Shown here: one piece after another, positions 55,730-64,000 of the stretch
Numbering within the stretch: position 1 is the stretch's first letter
How the letters are laid out: every line of letters starts with the position of its first letter
Source: an uncultured Eubacteriales bacterium
GTDB lineage: Bacteria; Bacillota; Clostridia; Christensenellales; CAG-314
Length of the DNA stretch: 64,000 nucleotides
NCBI GenBank assembly: GCA_900544545.1
Contig: UQVY01000005.1
Span: forward strand, 1 to 64,000
Direction: 5' to 3'
Made by a program: the position numbers and the translations under genes
Notes under the pieces: model-generated
Told to the model about the DNA's origin: nothing
Database searches by the model: none
Seen by the model: only the letters and a program-made list of their open reading frames with translations

Positions 55730-58700
55730 ATGCAAAAAAACTCAATGAAGATCGCTTTGATCTTTGTACTCGCGATGATTCTCTCGCTCTGCGCCTGCAC
55801 TTCGGTTTCGGTCAATCCGAAAGCGAACGACGCTTCGAGAAAACTCGCCGTTCAACCCGCGGACGTCGATTTCAGCGGAATTTTGACTAATTCCGAAAAT
55901 CCCGACTCCTCCGAAACGATTGACGATAACGAAAAAGTCACGGTTATCGTAGAAACTGTCGGAACGAGCCTTTCCGAGGCTTTTCTCGAATCCGGAGCCG
56001 CAAGTCTTTCCGAATTTGCTTCGTCCGAAAAGGGAATCTCTCTTAAAGCCGATCTCCTTTCCGTTCAGAACGAAGTCCGTGCGGAAATGAAAAGGCTCGG
56101 TCTTTCGGAAGAATTCAAACATTCCTATCTTACGCTCGCAAGCGGCTTTTCGGCTGTTATCGAATACGGTAATCTCGCCGCTGTGCGCGCTCTCGGCGGC
56201 GTAAAAAGAGTAATCCTTTCCGATGCGTACTCCGCTCCCGATACCGTCGATTCCGAAAGTATCGAAAGTTTCTGGAGAGAAGGCACGGGTATACTTACGA
56301 ACTCGACCGGCTATAACGGCGAAGGAATGCTCGTTGCGGTAGTCGATTCGGCTGTCGATTTCACCCATCCCGCATTTGCAAACGAACCCGAAAACGCAAT
56401 TCTTTCCTATTCCGACGTAGAAGCTCTTTACGAAGGTCTTTACGGTTACGGAGCGGTTGATTTCGAAGCTTCCGATCTTTACCGCAGCGCAAAGATTCCC
56501 TTCACCTTCGACTATGCGAATATGGATACCGATACCCGTCCCACGAGAACGAGTTCTCTTAATTTCGGCGGAGATCACGGAACGCACGTTTCGGGAATTA
56601 TCGTCGGCGACAACGATATCATAACCGGCTCCGCTCCCAAGGCTCAGCTCGTCGGAATGAAGGTATTCCGCGATAATTCCGGCTCGGCTTACACGTCCGA
56701 CATAGTTGCGGCTCTCGGCGACGCGGCTTACATCGGAGTGGACGCGATCAACCTTTCTCTCGGCTCTCCCTGCGGCTTCACCGAAGCTCATTCCGAAGCT
56801 CTCGCATACGTCAACGAGATGTACGAGAAGCTCAGACAGCTCGGTATTGCCGTATGCGCTTCCGCCGGCAACAGCTATAACGCTTCGGTCGTGAATCAGT
56901 CCGGCTACCAGAGTGTCAATAATCCCGAATACGGCGTACTCGGCGCGCCCTCTTCTTACGACGCGAGCTTCTCCGTCGCAAGCTGCGAAACGGTATCCAC
57001 ACCCTTCTTCACGGTAAACGGTACCGTTTTCGAATACGGCTGCTCGATAAGCGTCACGTCGCACAAGATAAGACACTTCTCTCTGCAGCTTCTCGGCGAT
57101 AACGAAGAATTTTCCGCGGAAATCGTTCCCGTCGGCGACAAGGGCGCGGAATCGGCTTACGAAGGCGTTGATGTAAACGGAAAGATCGTTCTCGTTCAGA
57201 GAGGCGGAAGTACTTTCTCCGAAAAGGCGAGAGTTGCCGCTTCCCGCGGAGCCGTTGCTCTTATCATTTACGGTACGGGCGACTATCTGTTCAATCCCGC
57301 CGTCGACGACGACGTAACCCTTCCGGTTGCAGGTCTTACCGTACATCAGGGCACAATGCTCGTTCAGATGGCTGAAATCGAACCGATTATACTTACTCTT
57401 TCGGACGGCGATATAAGCTATCCGATTTCGGATTACTCTTCGTGGGGTCCCGTTTCCGACCTTACTCTTAAACCCGACATAACCGCTCCCGGCGGAAACG
57501 TATTCTCTTCCGTTCCCGAGAATTCCGGCGCGCTTTACAACTATATGAGCGGAACGAGTATGGCTTCCCCCAATCTTACGGGCGCGTATCTTACCGTTAA
57601 ACAGTACGTAAAGACCGTTCGTCCCGACGCTACCGCAGCGGAAGCAAGGACTCTCGCTTATCAGCTTATGATGAGTACGGCAACACTGCTTTACGACAAA
57701 GACGGAAGAATCGTTTCTCCCCGTCATCAGGGTTCCGGTCTCGTAAATATCGACGCGGCCGTTTCGACCGACGCTTATCTTACCGTAACCGGCTCGGACA
57801 GAACCAAGCTTTCTCTCGGCGACGATAAGAACCGCGACGGCGTTTATACTCTTAACTTCAATCTCGTCAACTCCGGCGACGCCGCTCTTTCCTACTCTCT
57901 TGACGTCCTCGTTCTCGCGGACCAGATAAGAGAAGACGGAAAAACCATAAAGCAGGCGACTCGTGCGCTCGAAAGCGTTAAAACGGTTAACGTATCGGAC
58001 GGCTCCTATTCGGACGGAATAGTTACCGTCGAAGCGGGCAAAACCGCAAAAATCAAGGTCGTGATCGCTCTCTGCGAAGAAGACAAGGCTTATCTCGACC
58101 GATTCCCCAACGGAACTTACGTCGAAGGTTACTGCGTATTCGAAGCTCTCGGAGAGAACGGAGTGGATCTTTCGATTCCTTATCTTTCGTTCTACGGCGA
58201 CTTTACCGAAGGCAACGCTTTCGATAAAACCATCTACGAAACGACTACGGATTATTACGTTTATCCGATGAGCGTCTACGGAAGCGTCCCCGGAACCAAC
58301 GGCGCGGTCGTACTCGGTTCCTACGGACTCTTTGCGGTCCCCGACGGATATACCGCTCCCATTCCTTCGGAAGAAAAGATAGCCATTTCCACCGACCCCG
58401 ACTCCATACATAACATATATACGGTTTATACGTCTCTTCTCCGCGACGTCGAATATCTCGAATACGTAATAAGAGACGTTCTTACGGGCGAAATCTATTA
58501 CAGCGGTTACAGCGTCGACGTATCGAAAGCCCATTACAATAACGGTTCGGTCATTCTCACCGCATACGCGCTCGATATCGATTTCACGGATATCCCCGTT
58601 TCCAACAATCAGAAGCTCGAAATCGTAACGAGAGCCACTCTGACTTACGACGGAGCCAATAAAGTTCAGGAAATCGTATGGCCCCTTACGGTAGACTCCG

Positions 58701-61700
58701 AAGCTCCCACGCTTTTCGGCTCGACCGTGCGTTACGAAGACGGCAAAACTCTTCTCGATCTGGAAGTCGCGGATAACCACGTTCTTCAGTGCATAGGTTT
58801 CGGTACCGTCGATCAGCGAGGAGAAGCCGTTCAGGCTTACGAATACTCTCTTCCCGTCGAAAACTGGGAAACGGGAAAACTCAATAAGATAACCCTCGAT
58901 ATGACGGATTATCTCAAGTATCTCAACGACGGCGAGCTTATCGTCAGCTTCACCGACTACGCTCTTAACTCTCAGGCGTTCTATCTCGGAAGCATTCTTC
59001 CCGAAAGCGAAGAAGACGACCGATCTGAAAGCGTAAACGGCTTCAAAGTAGGAACGATTACCGAAAACAATTTCGTAAGCGCGTCCTCAGTCTCGGATGC
59101 TCCCGAAATCTCGGCTGACTCGGTAACCACGCACAAACAAATCAACGCGAAAGGCGAAGAAGAATACTTCCTCGTAAGCGATACGGGCGTTCTTACCGGT
59201 TACGTGGGACCTGCGGGCGACGTAGTTATCCCCTCGGATCTCGGAATAACCTCCATTGCCGGAACGGAATCCGTATTCTCTCAGAATAAGCAACTCACGA
59301 GCGTAGTTATTCCCGAGGGAGTCACCGAAATTCAGAATACCTGCTTCTTCTTCTGCACCAAGCTTAAAAAGATAGTTCTTCCCTCCACCCTCGAATCTAT
59401 GGGAAGGGACGCTATCGGCAGCTGCTACGTCCTCGAAAGCCTCAACCTTCAGGACACGAGATGCACTTACTTTGCAAACTACGCGATAACCTCCAACTTC
59501 AACCTTAAGGAACTCGTATTCCCCGCGGTCGAAGGCGCAAAGACCGTTTTCAGCTACGGTTCCGTCGGAAATCTTTACGGACTCGAAAGGATAGAATTCC
59601 TCGGCGACGTCGAGAACGTCAACAGTTTCAGAAGTCTTCCCGAACTTAAGACTCTTATCTTCAACGGAAACGTAGACGCTATCTTCGACAACAGCTTTAT
59701 GGGCTGCACGAAACTCACGACTCTCGAATTCAAAGGCAACGTCGGACGTATCGGCGATCCCGACGAATTCTACGACACCTCCTTCGCTATGCACAAGATA
59801 ACGACTCTCGATTTCATGGGCGACGTAGGCGGAATCTATTCCTGTAACTTCACCAACTGTACGCTTCTCGAAAGAGTTACCTTCCACGGAAACGTAGATT
59901 ACGTCAGCGGCAACACCTTCACCAATTGTAAGAAGGTCACGGAATTCACGGTCGCCGAAGGAAACGACAATCTCTTTATCGATCCCGAAACGAGACTTAT
60001 GTTCAACAAGGACAGAACCGTTATGATGAAGCCTTCGGCTTGGGACTACGACGGAATAATCACCGTTCCCGAAACCGTAACCGAGCTTGTCGGCGGTCAG
60101 TTCGGCTCGGGTTATATCTATCTCAGCGACTACTCCCTGACCTATAACTACACCGATAGTTTCGGTTCTTCCGCGGAATCGGCTTCTCAGTATATAGGAA
60201 CAGACTACAAGTACAAGCTCAAAGGCGTCGTTCTTCACGAAGGTATAACCAATCTTCCCGCGGCTTGCTTCAACGGCTGCGTAAATATCGAAACTCTCGA
60301 TATGTCTTTTATCGAAACCGATTATCTCTGCGACGGTGCGTTTGCGAACTGCAAGAATCTTAAAACCGTTTTGCTTCCGGAGGGTATCTGCGAATTCGGC
60401 GAATACTGCTTCTACGGCAGCGGAATTCTGGAAGTTTCCATTCCCGAGGACGTAACGTATCTGCCTCTCAGAACGTTTATGAATTGCGACAAGCTCGAAA
60501 CTGTCGAATTCAACAACGTCGAAGAAATCGGCGAATACTGCTTCACCAACGCTTCATCCCTCAAGGAAGCCGTCGCTCCCTACGTATGCTATACGGATAT
60601 ATGCTCGTTTATGAACTGCTCTTCTCTCGAAACGGTGGAATTCTCCGAAGATATGAGCGATTATTACGAATATACCTTTGCCGGCTGCACGAGTCTTAAA
60701 TCGATAAACATTACGGATTCTATGGAAAACATTTACAATTACGTTTTCCTCGATACGTATTCTCTCGAAGAAATCTACTTCTCCGAAAATCTCGGAAAAC
60801 TCGGTACAGGCGCGTTTATGAATTCCGGTCTTAAATCCGTAACGATTAACAGCGACCTGTATTTCGACGTTACCGACGTATTCTGCGGACTCGAGAATCT
60901 CGAATCCTTCGATTTCGCGAACGAAAGCTCCTATTACGAAGTAATCGACGGTATCGTTTACGACAAATCCATTTCGACCGCAATTCTCTTCCCCGCTCGT
61001 CTGGACGTCGAAAACCCGGCTATGCCCGACTCGGTGGAAGCTATCGGTTACGGCGCGTTTATGAACGCTCTGTATCTCAGGGAAATCGATCTCGGTAACG
61101 TTGTCGAAATCGACGCTTCCGCGTTCAGAAACTCTTCGCTCGAAAAAGCCGATCTCGGAAATATATCCTACATCGGAAAACACGCTTTCAGAAATACGAA
61201 TCTCTCCGAAATCACTCTTTCGGAAGTAAACGAATACGTTGAACCCTGGGCGTTTGCCGACAACGATTTAGATACCGTTATTCTCGGAAAAGGTCTCGGC
61301 AAATTCGACTACACCTTCGTATTCAAGAATTCCGTAATCGAAAATCTCGTTATCGAAGACGATTGCGAAGCCGTGCGTGTAATCGACGATAAATTCCTCG
61401 TCGGCAAGGACGGAACCGTGCTTTACGAATACTTCGGAAACGAAACGGAAGTTACCGTCCCCGAAGGAATCACTCACATAATGGCGGACGCTTTCCTTTA
61501 CAATAAAGACATCGTTTCCGTGATTCTTCCTTCGACTCTCAAAGCGATAGGCGATAAAGCTTTCTACGGCTGCTCCTCTCTCGCTACCGTCGAATTCAGA
61601 TCTGAAAAGGCTCCCGAGCTTTACGGAATCTTCGACGCAGAACACAATCTCTGCTACGCTAACTTCGTGGATTACGCGGAAAATATCGAGAGCGGACTTA

Positions 61701-61780
61701 CCGCAATCGTTCCGGACGCGGAAGCTTACGACGGATATATCTGGAACGTTATTTTCGGCAGAATAACCGAAAGGAACTGA
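55730..61780 (+). CDS. Subtilase (S8)/leucine-rich-repeat lipoprotein, 2016 residues
   Basis: A paralogue of the product of 24796-31581. The lipoprotein Cys is Cys23 (LCAC). The prodomain covers about 70-165. The subtilase triad is Asp206 (VVDSAVDF, an unusual DSA where most have DTG), His283 (DHGTHVSG) and Ser610 (SGTSMASPN), with oxyanion Asn381. A protease-associated insert lies at about 483-560 (GKIVLVQRGG). Beta domains reach about 1090 and BspA-type LRR repeats fill 1140-1960. It should be an active, surface-held protease. It stands alone between a promoter and a terminator. Confidence 0.93.
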   Translation: MQKNSMKIALIFVLAMILSLCACTSVSVNPKANDASRKLAVQPADVDFSGILTNSENPDSSETIDDNEKVTVIVETVGTSLSEAFLESGAASLSEFASSEKGISLKADLLSVQNEVRAEMKRLGLSEEFKHSYLTLASGFSAVIEYGNLAAVRALGGVKRVILSDAYSAPDTVDSESIESFWREGTGILTNSTGYNGEGMLVAVVDSAVDFTHPAFANEPENAILSYSDVEALYEGLYGYGAVDFEASDLYRSAKIPFTFDYANMDTDTRPTRTSSLNFGGDHGTHVSGIIVGDNDIITGSAPKAQLVGMKVFRDNSGSAYTSDIVAALGDAAYIGVDAINLSLGSPCGFTEAHSEALAYVNEMYEKLRQLGIAVCASAGNSYNASVVNQSGYQSVNNPEYGVLGAPSSYDASFSVASCETVSTPFFTVNGTVFEYGCSISVTSHKIRHFSLQLLGDNEEFSAEIVPVGDKGAESAYEGVDVNGKIVLVQRGGSTFSEKARVAASRGAVALIIYGTGDYLFNPAVDDDVTLPVAGLTVHQGTMLVQMAEIEPIILTLSDGDISYPISDYSSWGPVSDLTLKPDITAPGGNVFSSVPENSGALYNYMSGTSMASPNLTGAYLTVKQYVKTVRPDATAAEARTLAYQLMMSTATLLYDKDGRIVSPRHQGSGLVNIDAAVSTDAYLTVTGSDRTKLSLGDDKNRDGVYTLNFNLVNSGDAALSYSLDVLVLADQIREDGKTIKQATRALESVKTVNVSDGSYSDGIVTVEAGKTAKIKVVIALCEEDKAYLDRFPNGTYVEGYCVFEALGENGVDLSIPYLSFYGDFTEGNAFDKTIYETTTDYYVYPMSVYGSVPGTNGAVVLGSYGLFAVPDGYTAPIPSEEKIAISTDPDSIHNIYTVYTSLLRDVEYLEYVIRDVLTGEIYYSGYSVDVSKAHYNNGSVILTAYALDIDFTDIPVSNNQKLEIVTRATLTYDGANKVQEIVWPLTVDSEAPTLFGSTVRYEDGKTLLDLEVADNHVLQCIGFGTVDQRGEAVQAYEYSLPVENWETGKLNKITLDMTDYLKYLNDGELIVSFTDYALNSQAFYLGSILPESEEDDRSESVNGFKVGTITENNFVSASSVSDAPEISADSVTTHKQINAKGEEEYFLVSDTGVLTGYVGPAGDVVIPSDLGITSIAGTESVFSQNKQLTSVVIPEGVTEIQNTCFFFCTKLKKIVLPSTLESMGRDAIGSCYVLESLNLQDTRCTYFANYAITSNFNLKELVFPAVEGAKTVFSYGSVGNLYGLERIEFLGDVENVNSFRSLPELKTLIFNGNVDAIFDNSFMGCTKLTTLEFKGNVGRIGDPDEFYDTSFAMHKITTLDFMGDVGGIYSCNFTNCTLLERVTFHGNVDYVSGNTFTNCKKVTEFTVAEGNDNLFIDPETRLMFNKDRTVMMKPSAWDYDGIITVPETVTELVGGQFGSGYIYLSDYSLTYNYTDSFGSSAESASQYIGTDYKYKLKGVVLHEGITNLPAACFNGCVNIETLDMSFIETDYLCDGAFANCKNLKTVLLPEGICEFGEYCFYGSGILEVSIPEDVTYLPLRTFMNCDKLETVEFNNVEEIGEYCFTNASSLKEAVAPYVCYTDICSFMNCSSLETVEFSEDMSDYYEYTFAGCTSLKSINITDSMENIYNYVFLDTYSLEEIYFSENLGKLGTGAFMNSGLKSVTINSDLYFDVTDVFCGLENLESFDFANESSYYEVIDGIVYDKSISTAILFPARLDVENPAMPDSVEAIGYGAFMNALYLREIDLGNVVEIDASAFRNSSLEKADLGNISYIGKHAFRNTNLSEITLSEVNEYVEPWAFADNDLDTVILGKGLGKFDYTFVFKNSVIENLVIEDDCEAVRVIDDKFLVGKDGTVLYEYFGNETEVTVPEGITHIMADAFLYNKDIVSVILPSTLKAIGDKAFYGCSSLATVEFRSEKAPELYGIFDAEHNLCYANFVDYAENIESGLTAIVPDAEAYDGYIWNVIFGRITERN

Positions 61781-61827
61781 TTCGGATAAACTACTTATCG
61801 TTTGCGACGATACGCAGACGACTTCGG

Positions 61828-61859
61828 AAAAGACGGATTCTCCCGAGTCCGTCTTTTTT
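61828..61859 (+). terminator. Terminator of the second subtilase/LRR gene
   Basis: AGACGGA pairs with TCCGTCT across a 10-base loop, A-run before and TTTTTT after. Confidence 0.85.
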
Positions 61860-61952
61860 CGCGCGGAAAAAACCTTCCGCAAGAACCTACGGACAAAAAT
61901 CCGAACCCGCTGTAAAAACTATGTAAAGTATTTTTCTTTTCCCGTAAAGCCC

Positions 61953-61981
61953 TTGACTTGTTTTTTAAATAGATGTAAACT
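61953..61981 (+). promoter_or_regulatory. Promoter of the flavodoxin gene
   Basis: TTGACT (61953-61958) and TAAACT (61976-61981), spacer 17 bases. Confidence 0.65.
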
Positions 61982-62106
61982 CGAAGAAAAAGTCGTCCGA
62001 CGCTTTTCCGAAAACGCAGAGGCTCCCGACCTCCGTGAATCGCGGAAGTCCCGAATCTCCGTAAATTGCGGAAAACCTTCGGCGGCGACGAAAAAGAGGT
62101 GAAAAA

Positions 62107-62583
62107 ATGAGTAAGAAACTCGTAGCTTATTTCTCGGCGACGGGTACGACAAGGAAAACCGCGGCTGCGCTCGCCGAAGCAATCGGAGCCGATATTTTCG
62201 AAATCGTCCCGAAAATTCCTTACACGAAAGCCGACCTCGACTGGACGGATTCTTCGTCGAGAAGCACCGTCGAAATGAAAGATTCTTCTTCGCGTCCCGC
62301 AATTGCGGCAAAGTGCGGCAATATTTCCGATTACGACGTGATTTTCATTGGCTTCCCTATCTGGTGGTACGTCGCTCCGACGATTATCAACGCGTTTCTC
62401 GAAAGTTACGACCTCGCGGGAAAGACTATCGTTCCCTTTGCGACCTCGGGAGGAAGCGGTATGGGCAAAACGAACGAAAGACTCGCTCCGAGCTGCAAGG
62501 GCGCAAGGCTTCTCGAAGGAAAGGTCCTTACTTCCGCGCAGAACAAAGCTCTTGCGGAATGGGTAAACGGTCTGAGCGTCTGA
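62107..62583 (+). CDS. Flavodoxin-like FMN protein
   Basis: A 158-residue flavodoxin fold. The FMN phosphate loop is SATGTTRKTA (residues 10-19), with WWYVAPTIINAFLES and PFATSGGSGMGKTNERL for the flavin ring. It probably carries low-potential electrons or acts as an NAD(P)H-dependent reductase; this subgroup often sits with redox genes. A GAGGTG site precedes the ATG. The transporter gene follows after 65 bases. Confidence 0.9.
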   Translation: MSKKLVAYFSATGTTRKTAAALAEAIGADIFEIVPKIPYTKADLDWTDSSSRSTVEMKDSSSRPAIAAKCGNISDYDVIFIGFPIWWYVAPTIINAFLESYDLAGKTIVPFATSGGSGMGKTNERLAPSCKGARLLEGKVLTSAQNKALAEWVNGLSV

Positions 62584-62647
62584 GGAAGTTTCTCTTTTCG
62601 TAAAACATCGTAGCCGAAATAAAACACACTATAGGGGGTAAAAGAAA

Positions 62648-63060
62648 ATGTGGCTCGTGTTCGCATTATTGTCTGCGGTTTTGCCGCGCTGACCTCCATC
62701 CTTGCCAAGGTAGGTATCGACGGAGTCAATTCCAATCTCGCGACCGCTATAAGAACGGTAGTCGTCGTAGTTATGGCGTGGGGAATGGTATTCATCACCA
62801 ACGGACAGGGCGGAATCTCCGAAATAAGCAAAAAGAGCTGGATATTCCTTATTCTGTCGGGGTTTGCGACGGGCGCATCGTGGCTGTGCTACTACAAGGC
62901 TCTTCAGATAGGAGAGGCTTCCAAGGTCGTCCCGATAGATAAGCTCAGCGTAATAATCACTCTTATTCTCGCGTTCGTATTTCTTCACGAACAGTTTACC
63001 GTCAAATCTCTTATCGGATGTATTCTTATAGGCGGAGGAACTCTGCTTCTCGCTCTCTGA
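62648..63060 (+). CDS. Half-size EamA/DMT transporter, frame broken in a T-run
   Basis: From ATG 62648 (GGGGG upstream) the frame reads MWLVFALLSAV, typical of the family, then a stop soon after. The remainder (FAALTSILAKVGIDGVNSNL onward) is in another frame to 63060. One extra T in the run 62679-62682 would join them into about 137 residues with four to five membrane helices, the usual length of this half-size EamA group. Reading from GTG 62650 would destroy the first helix. It is either a pseudogene or a sequence error. Confidence 0.8.
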
Positions 63061-63165
63061 CGGGACGAAAGAAGCTCCGATTTTTCCGCGGCGAACGGAT
63101 CTGACAAACGGATTTCTCCGCAACCTCGCGGTTGCGGAAATTTTTTGCCGCCTTAAAACGAGAAC

Positions 63166-63199
63166 AAAAAAGACACCTTAGTTTCAAGGTGTCTTTTTT
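63166..63199. terminator. Bidirectional terminator
   Basis: GACACCTT pairs with AAGGTGTC across a 6-base loop, with six A before and six T after. It separates the convergent transporter gene and the repeat-protein gene. Confidence 0.92.
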
Positions 63200-63254
63200 C
63201 GTTAAGTCATACCGTTCGGAGATAAATCTCCCGAATCCGTGCTTTTAAACAAAC

Positions 63255-64000
63255 TCAGCCTTCGATTTCGGGTTTAGCCGTGTAAGGAATGAATTCTCCG
63301 CTGAGCTGAACTCTGTTGAACATAGCCGCGCCGTAATGAAGAGGCGACGTAAAGGTTATCGTATCGGTTTCGTAATCGAAAGTGAAAGTGGTTGTCGATG
63401 TCGAATCCTCATAAACGAGCGTATAAACGCCGTTTTCGAGAGTTATCGTGCCTTCGCCCTTGAGGGTGTCGGGATCCGCCTTGTTATAGAGCTTAAAGGT
63501 CTTGTTTTCCGCGTCGATTTCGAGTACGGGCGTAAACATATCTGCCATCGGCGACCAGCTTATATCTACGATATACTTTGCGGATTTAAGGTCGAAATTC
63601 GGCTCGGGTTCCGGCTCGGGCTCGGGCTGAGGTTCTTCGCTTGCAACCGCCGCCGTGTAAGGAACGAAATTGCCGTCGTCATCGAGTCTGTTGAACATCG
63701 CCTTTCCGTAAACGAGCGGCGACGTGAAAGTTATAACTTCGGTTTCTTTATCGTAAGTGAAAGTCGTCGTCGAACCTGCCTCGTAGAAAAGCGTGTAAAC
63801 TCCGTTTTCGAGCGAGATTCTTCCGTTCCCTTTAAGCGTTTCCGCGTCCGATTCGTTGTAAACCTTAAAGGTCTTTTCTTCCGCGTTTACGTCAAGCACG
63901 GGCTTGAACATACTCGCCATCGGCGACCAGGTTATATCGACGATATACTTATTCGTCTTAAGCTCGAAAGTTTCGGGCTCGGGTTGAGGTTCGGGCTTTG
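63255..64000 (-). CDS. C-terminal part of a tandem-repeat surface protein
   Basis: The gene runs off the right window edge, so its N-terminus is missing. The visible 248 residues hold two units of about 105 residues sharing KYIVDI.WSPMA.MF.PVL, then TLKG.G.I.LENGVYTL and ITFTSPL.YG.AMFNR. The units are joined by Pro-Glu repeats (EPQPEPEPEPEP). The beta-rich units and the linkers suggest an exported or surface protein; no family is recognised. Stop at 63255, close to a bidirectional terminator. Confidence 0.75.
   Translation of the reverse strand, partial: KPEPQPEPETFELKTNKYIVDITWSPMASMFKPVLDVNAEEKTFKVYNESDAETLKGNGRISLENGVYTLFYEAGSTTTFTYDKETEVITFTSPLVYGKAMFNRLDDDGNFVPYTAAVASEEPQPEPEPEPEPNFDLKSAKYIVDISWSPMADMFTPVLEIDAENKTFKLYNKADPDTLKGEGTITLENGVYTLVYEDSTSTTTFTFDYETDTITFTSPLHYGAAMFNRVQLSGEFIPYTAKPEIEG

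Larger units (their letters stand above)
61781..62106. other. Intergenic region with terminator and flavodoxin promoter
   Basis: The protease terminator (61828-61859) and the flavodoxin promoter (61953-61981) lie here. Positions 61990-62090 contain short repeats of GGAAGTCCCGA-like sequence but no gene. Confidence 0.6.

Noticed and set aside
55742..58780. A 1012-codon open frame on the minus strand opposite the subtilase/LRR gene
   Set aside because: It mirrors the strongly coding plus strand, which has promoter, ribosome site, lipoprotein signal and intact catalytic motifs. The antisense product has no recognisable domain and the long opening follows from codon bias.

Overview
The window reads as a chromosomal segment of a Gram-positive-type gut bacterium, most likely a Clostridia-class Bacillota. 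The support is strong AAGGAGG ribosome sites, consensus TTGACA-N17-TATAAT promoters, very large BspA-type leucine-rich lipoproteins, a type I-C CRISPR system and a Tn4451/Tn5397-style conjugative element. I cannot name the species.

Layout. Positions 1 to about 9040 are the right part of an integrative mobile element: relaxase and MobC, small element proteins (TTRAP, Cys-rich VLP, TnpW, HTH_16), a sigma-like factor and a large serine recombinase at the right end. An AT-rich cargo island (about 3780-5340) carries an RlmN/Cfr-family 23S rRNA methyltransferase behind a Tn916 tet(M)-like attenuator. The element seems to have cut a resident serine-recombinase gene, whose 5' end remains at 9022-9138. 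Host-type sequence follows: a MarR regulator, then a nine-gene leftward operon (10233-19469). That operon encodes an ESCRT-III-like domain fused to an FtsK motor, a Vps4-like MIT-AAA ATPase, a Snf7-like protein, an XRE regulator, a cytosolic zinc-ribbon trypsin-like protease, two SPFH proteins, a coiled-coil protein and a second MIT-like AAA+ ATPase. Divergent to it is a zinc-ribbon/TIR/membrane/leucine-rich-repeat protein, interrupted by a one-base shift in an A-run. I consider this the most novel part of the window: a possible bacterial ESCRT-like membrane-remodelling system beside a Toll-like-receptor-shaped protein.

Positions 23.7-34 kb hold a decayed gene, a 2261-residue subtilase/LRR lipoprotein, a small zinc-ribbon protein with a double-glycine leader-like start, a macrodomain-hydrolase remnant, a HicAB toxin-antitoxin pair and a strongly structured non-coding stretch. 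Positions 34.1-46.1 kb hold a type I-C CRISPR locus with 62 intact repeats plus one degenerate terminal repeat, a leader and cas2-cas1-cas4-cas7-cas8c(cas11c)-cas5-cas3 on the minus strand. cas4 appears to use an ATA start, and cas8c contains a well-placed internal start for Cas11c.

Positions 46.4-64 kb hold an LRR/InlB-repeat lipoprotein, a second MarR regulator, a three-gene nucleotide-activated heptose operon (kinase, isomerase, fused nucleotidyltransferase-phosphatase), a GT4 glycosyltransferase, a second subtilase/LRR lipoprotein, a flavodoxin, a half-size EamA transporter with a one-base T-run shift, and a repeat protein running off the right edge. Two frame breaks fall in short homopolymers, so base-level errors in the assembly should be kept in mind.
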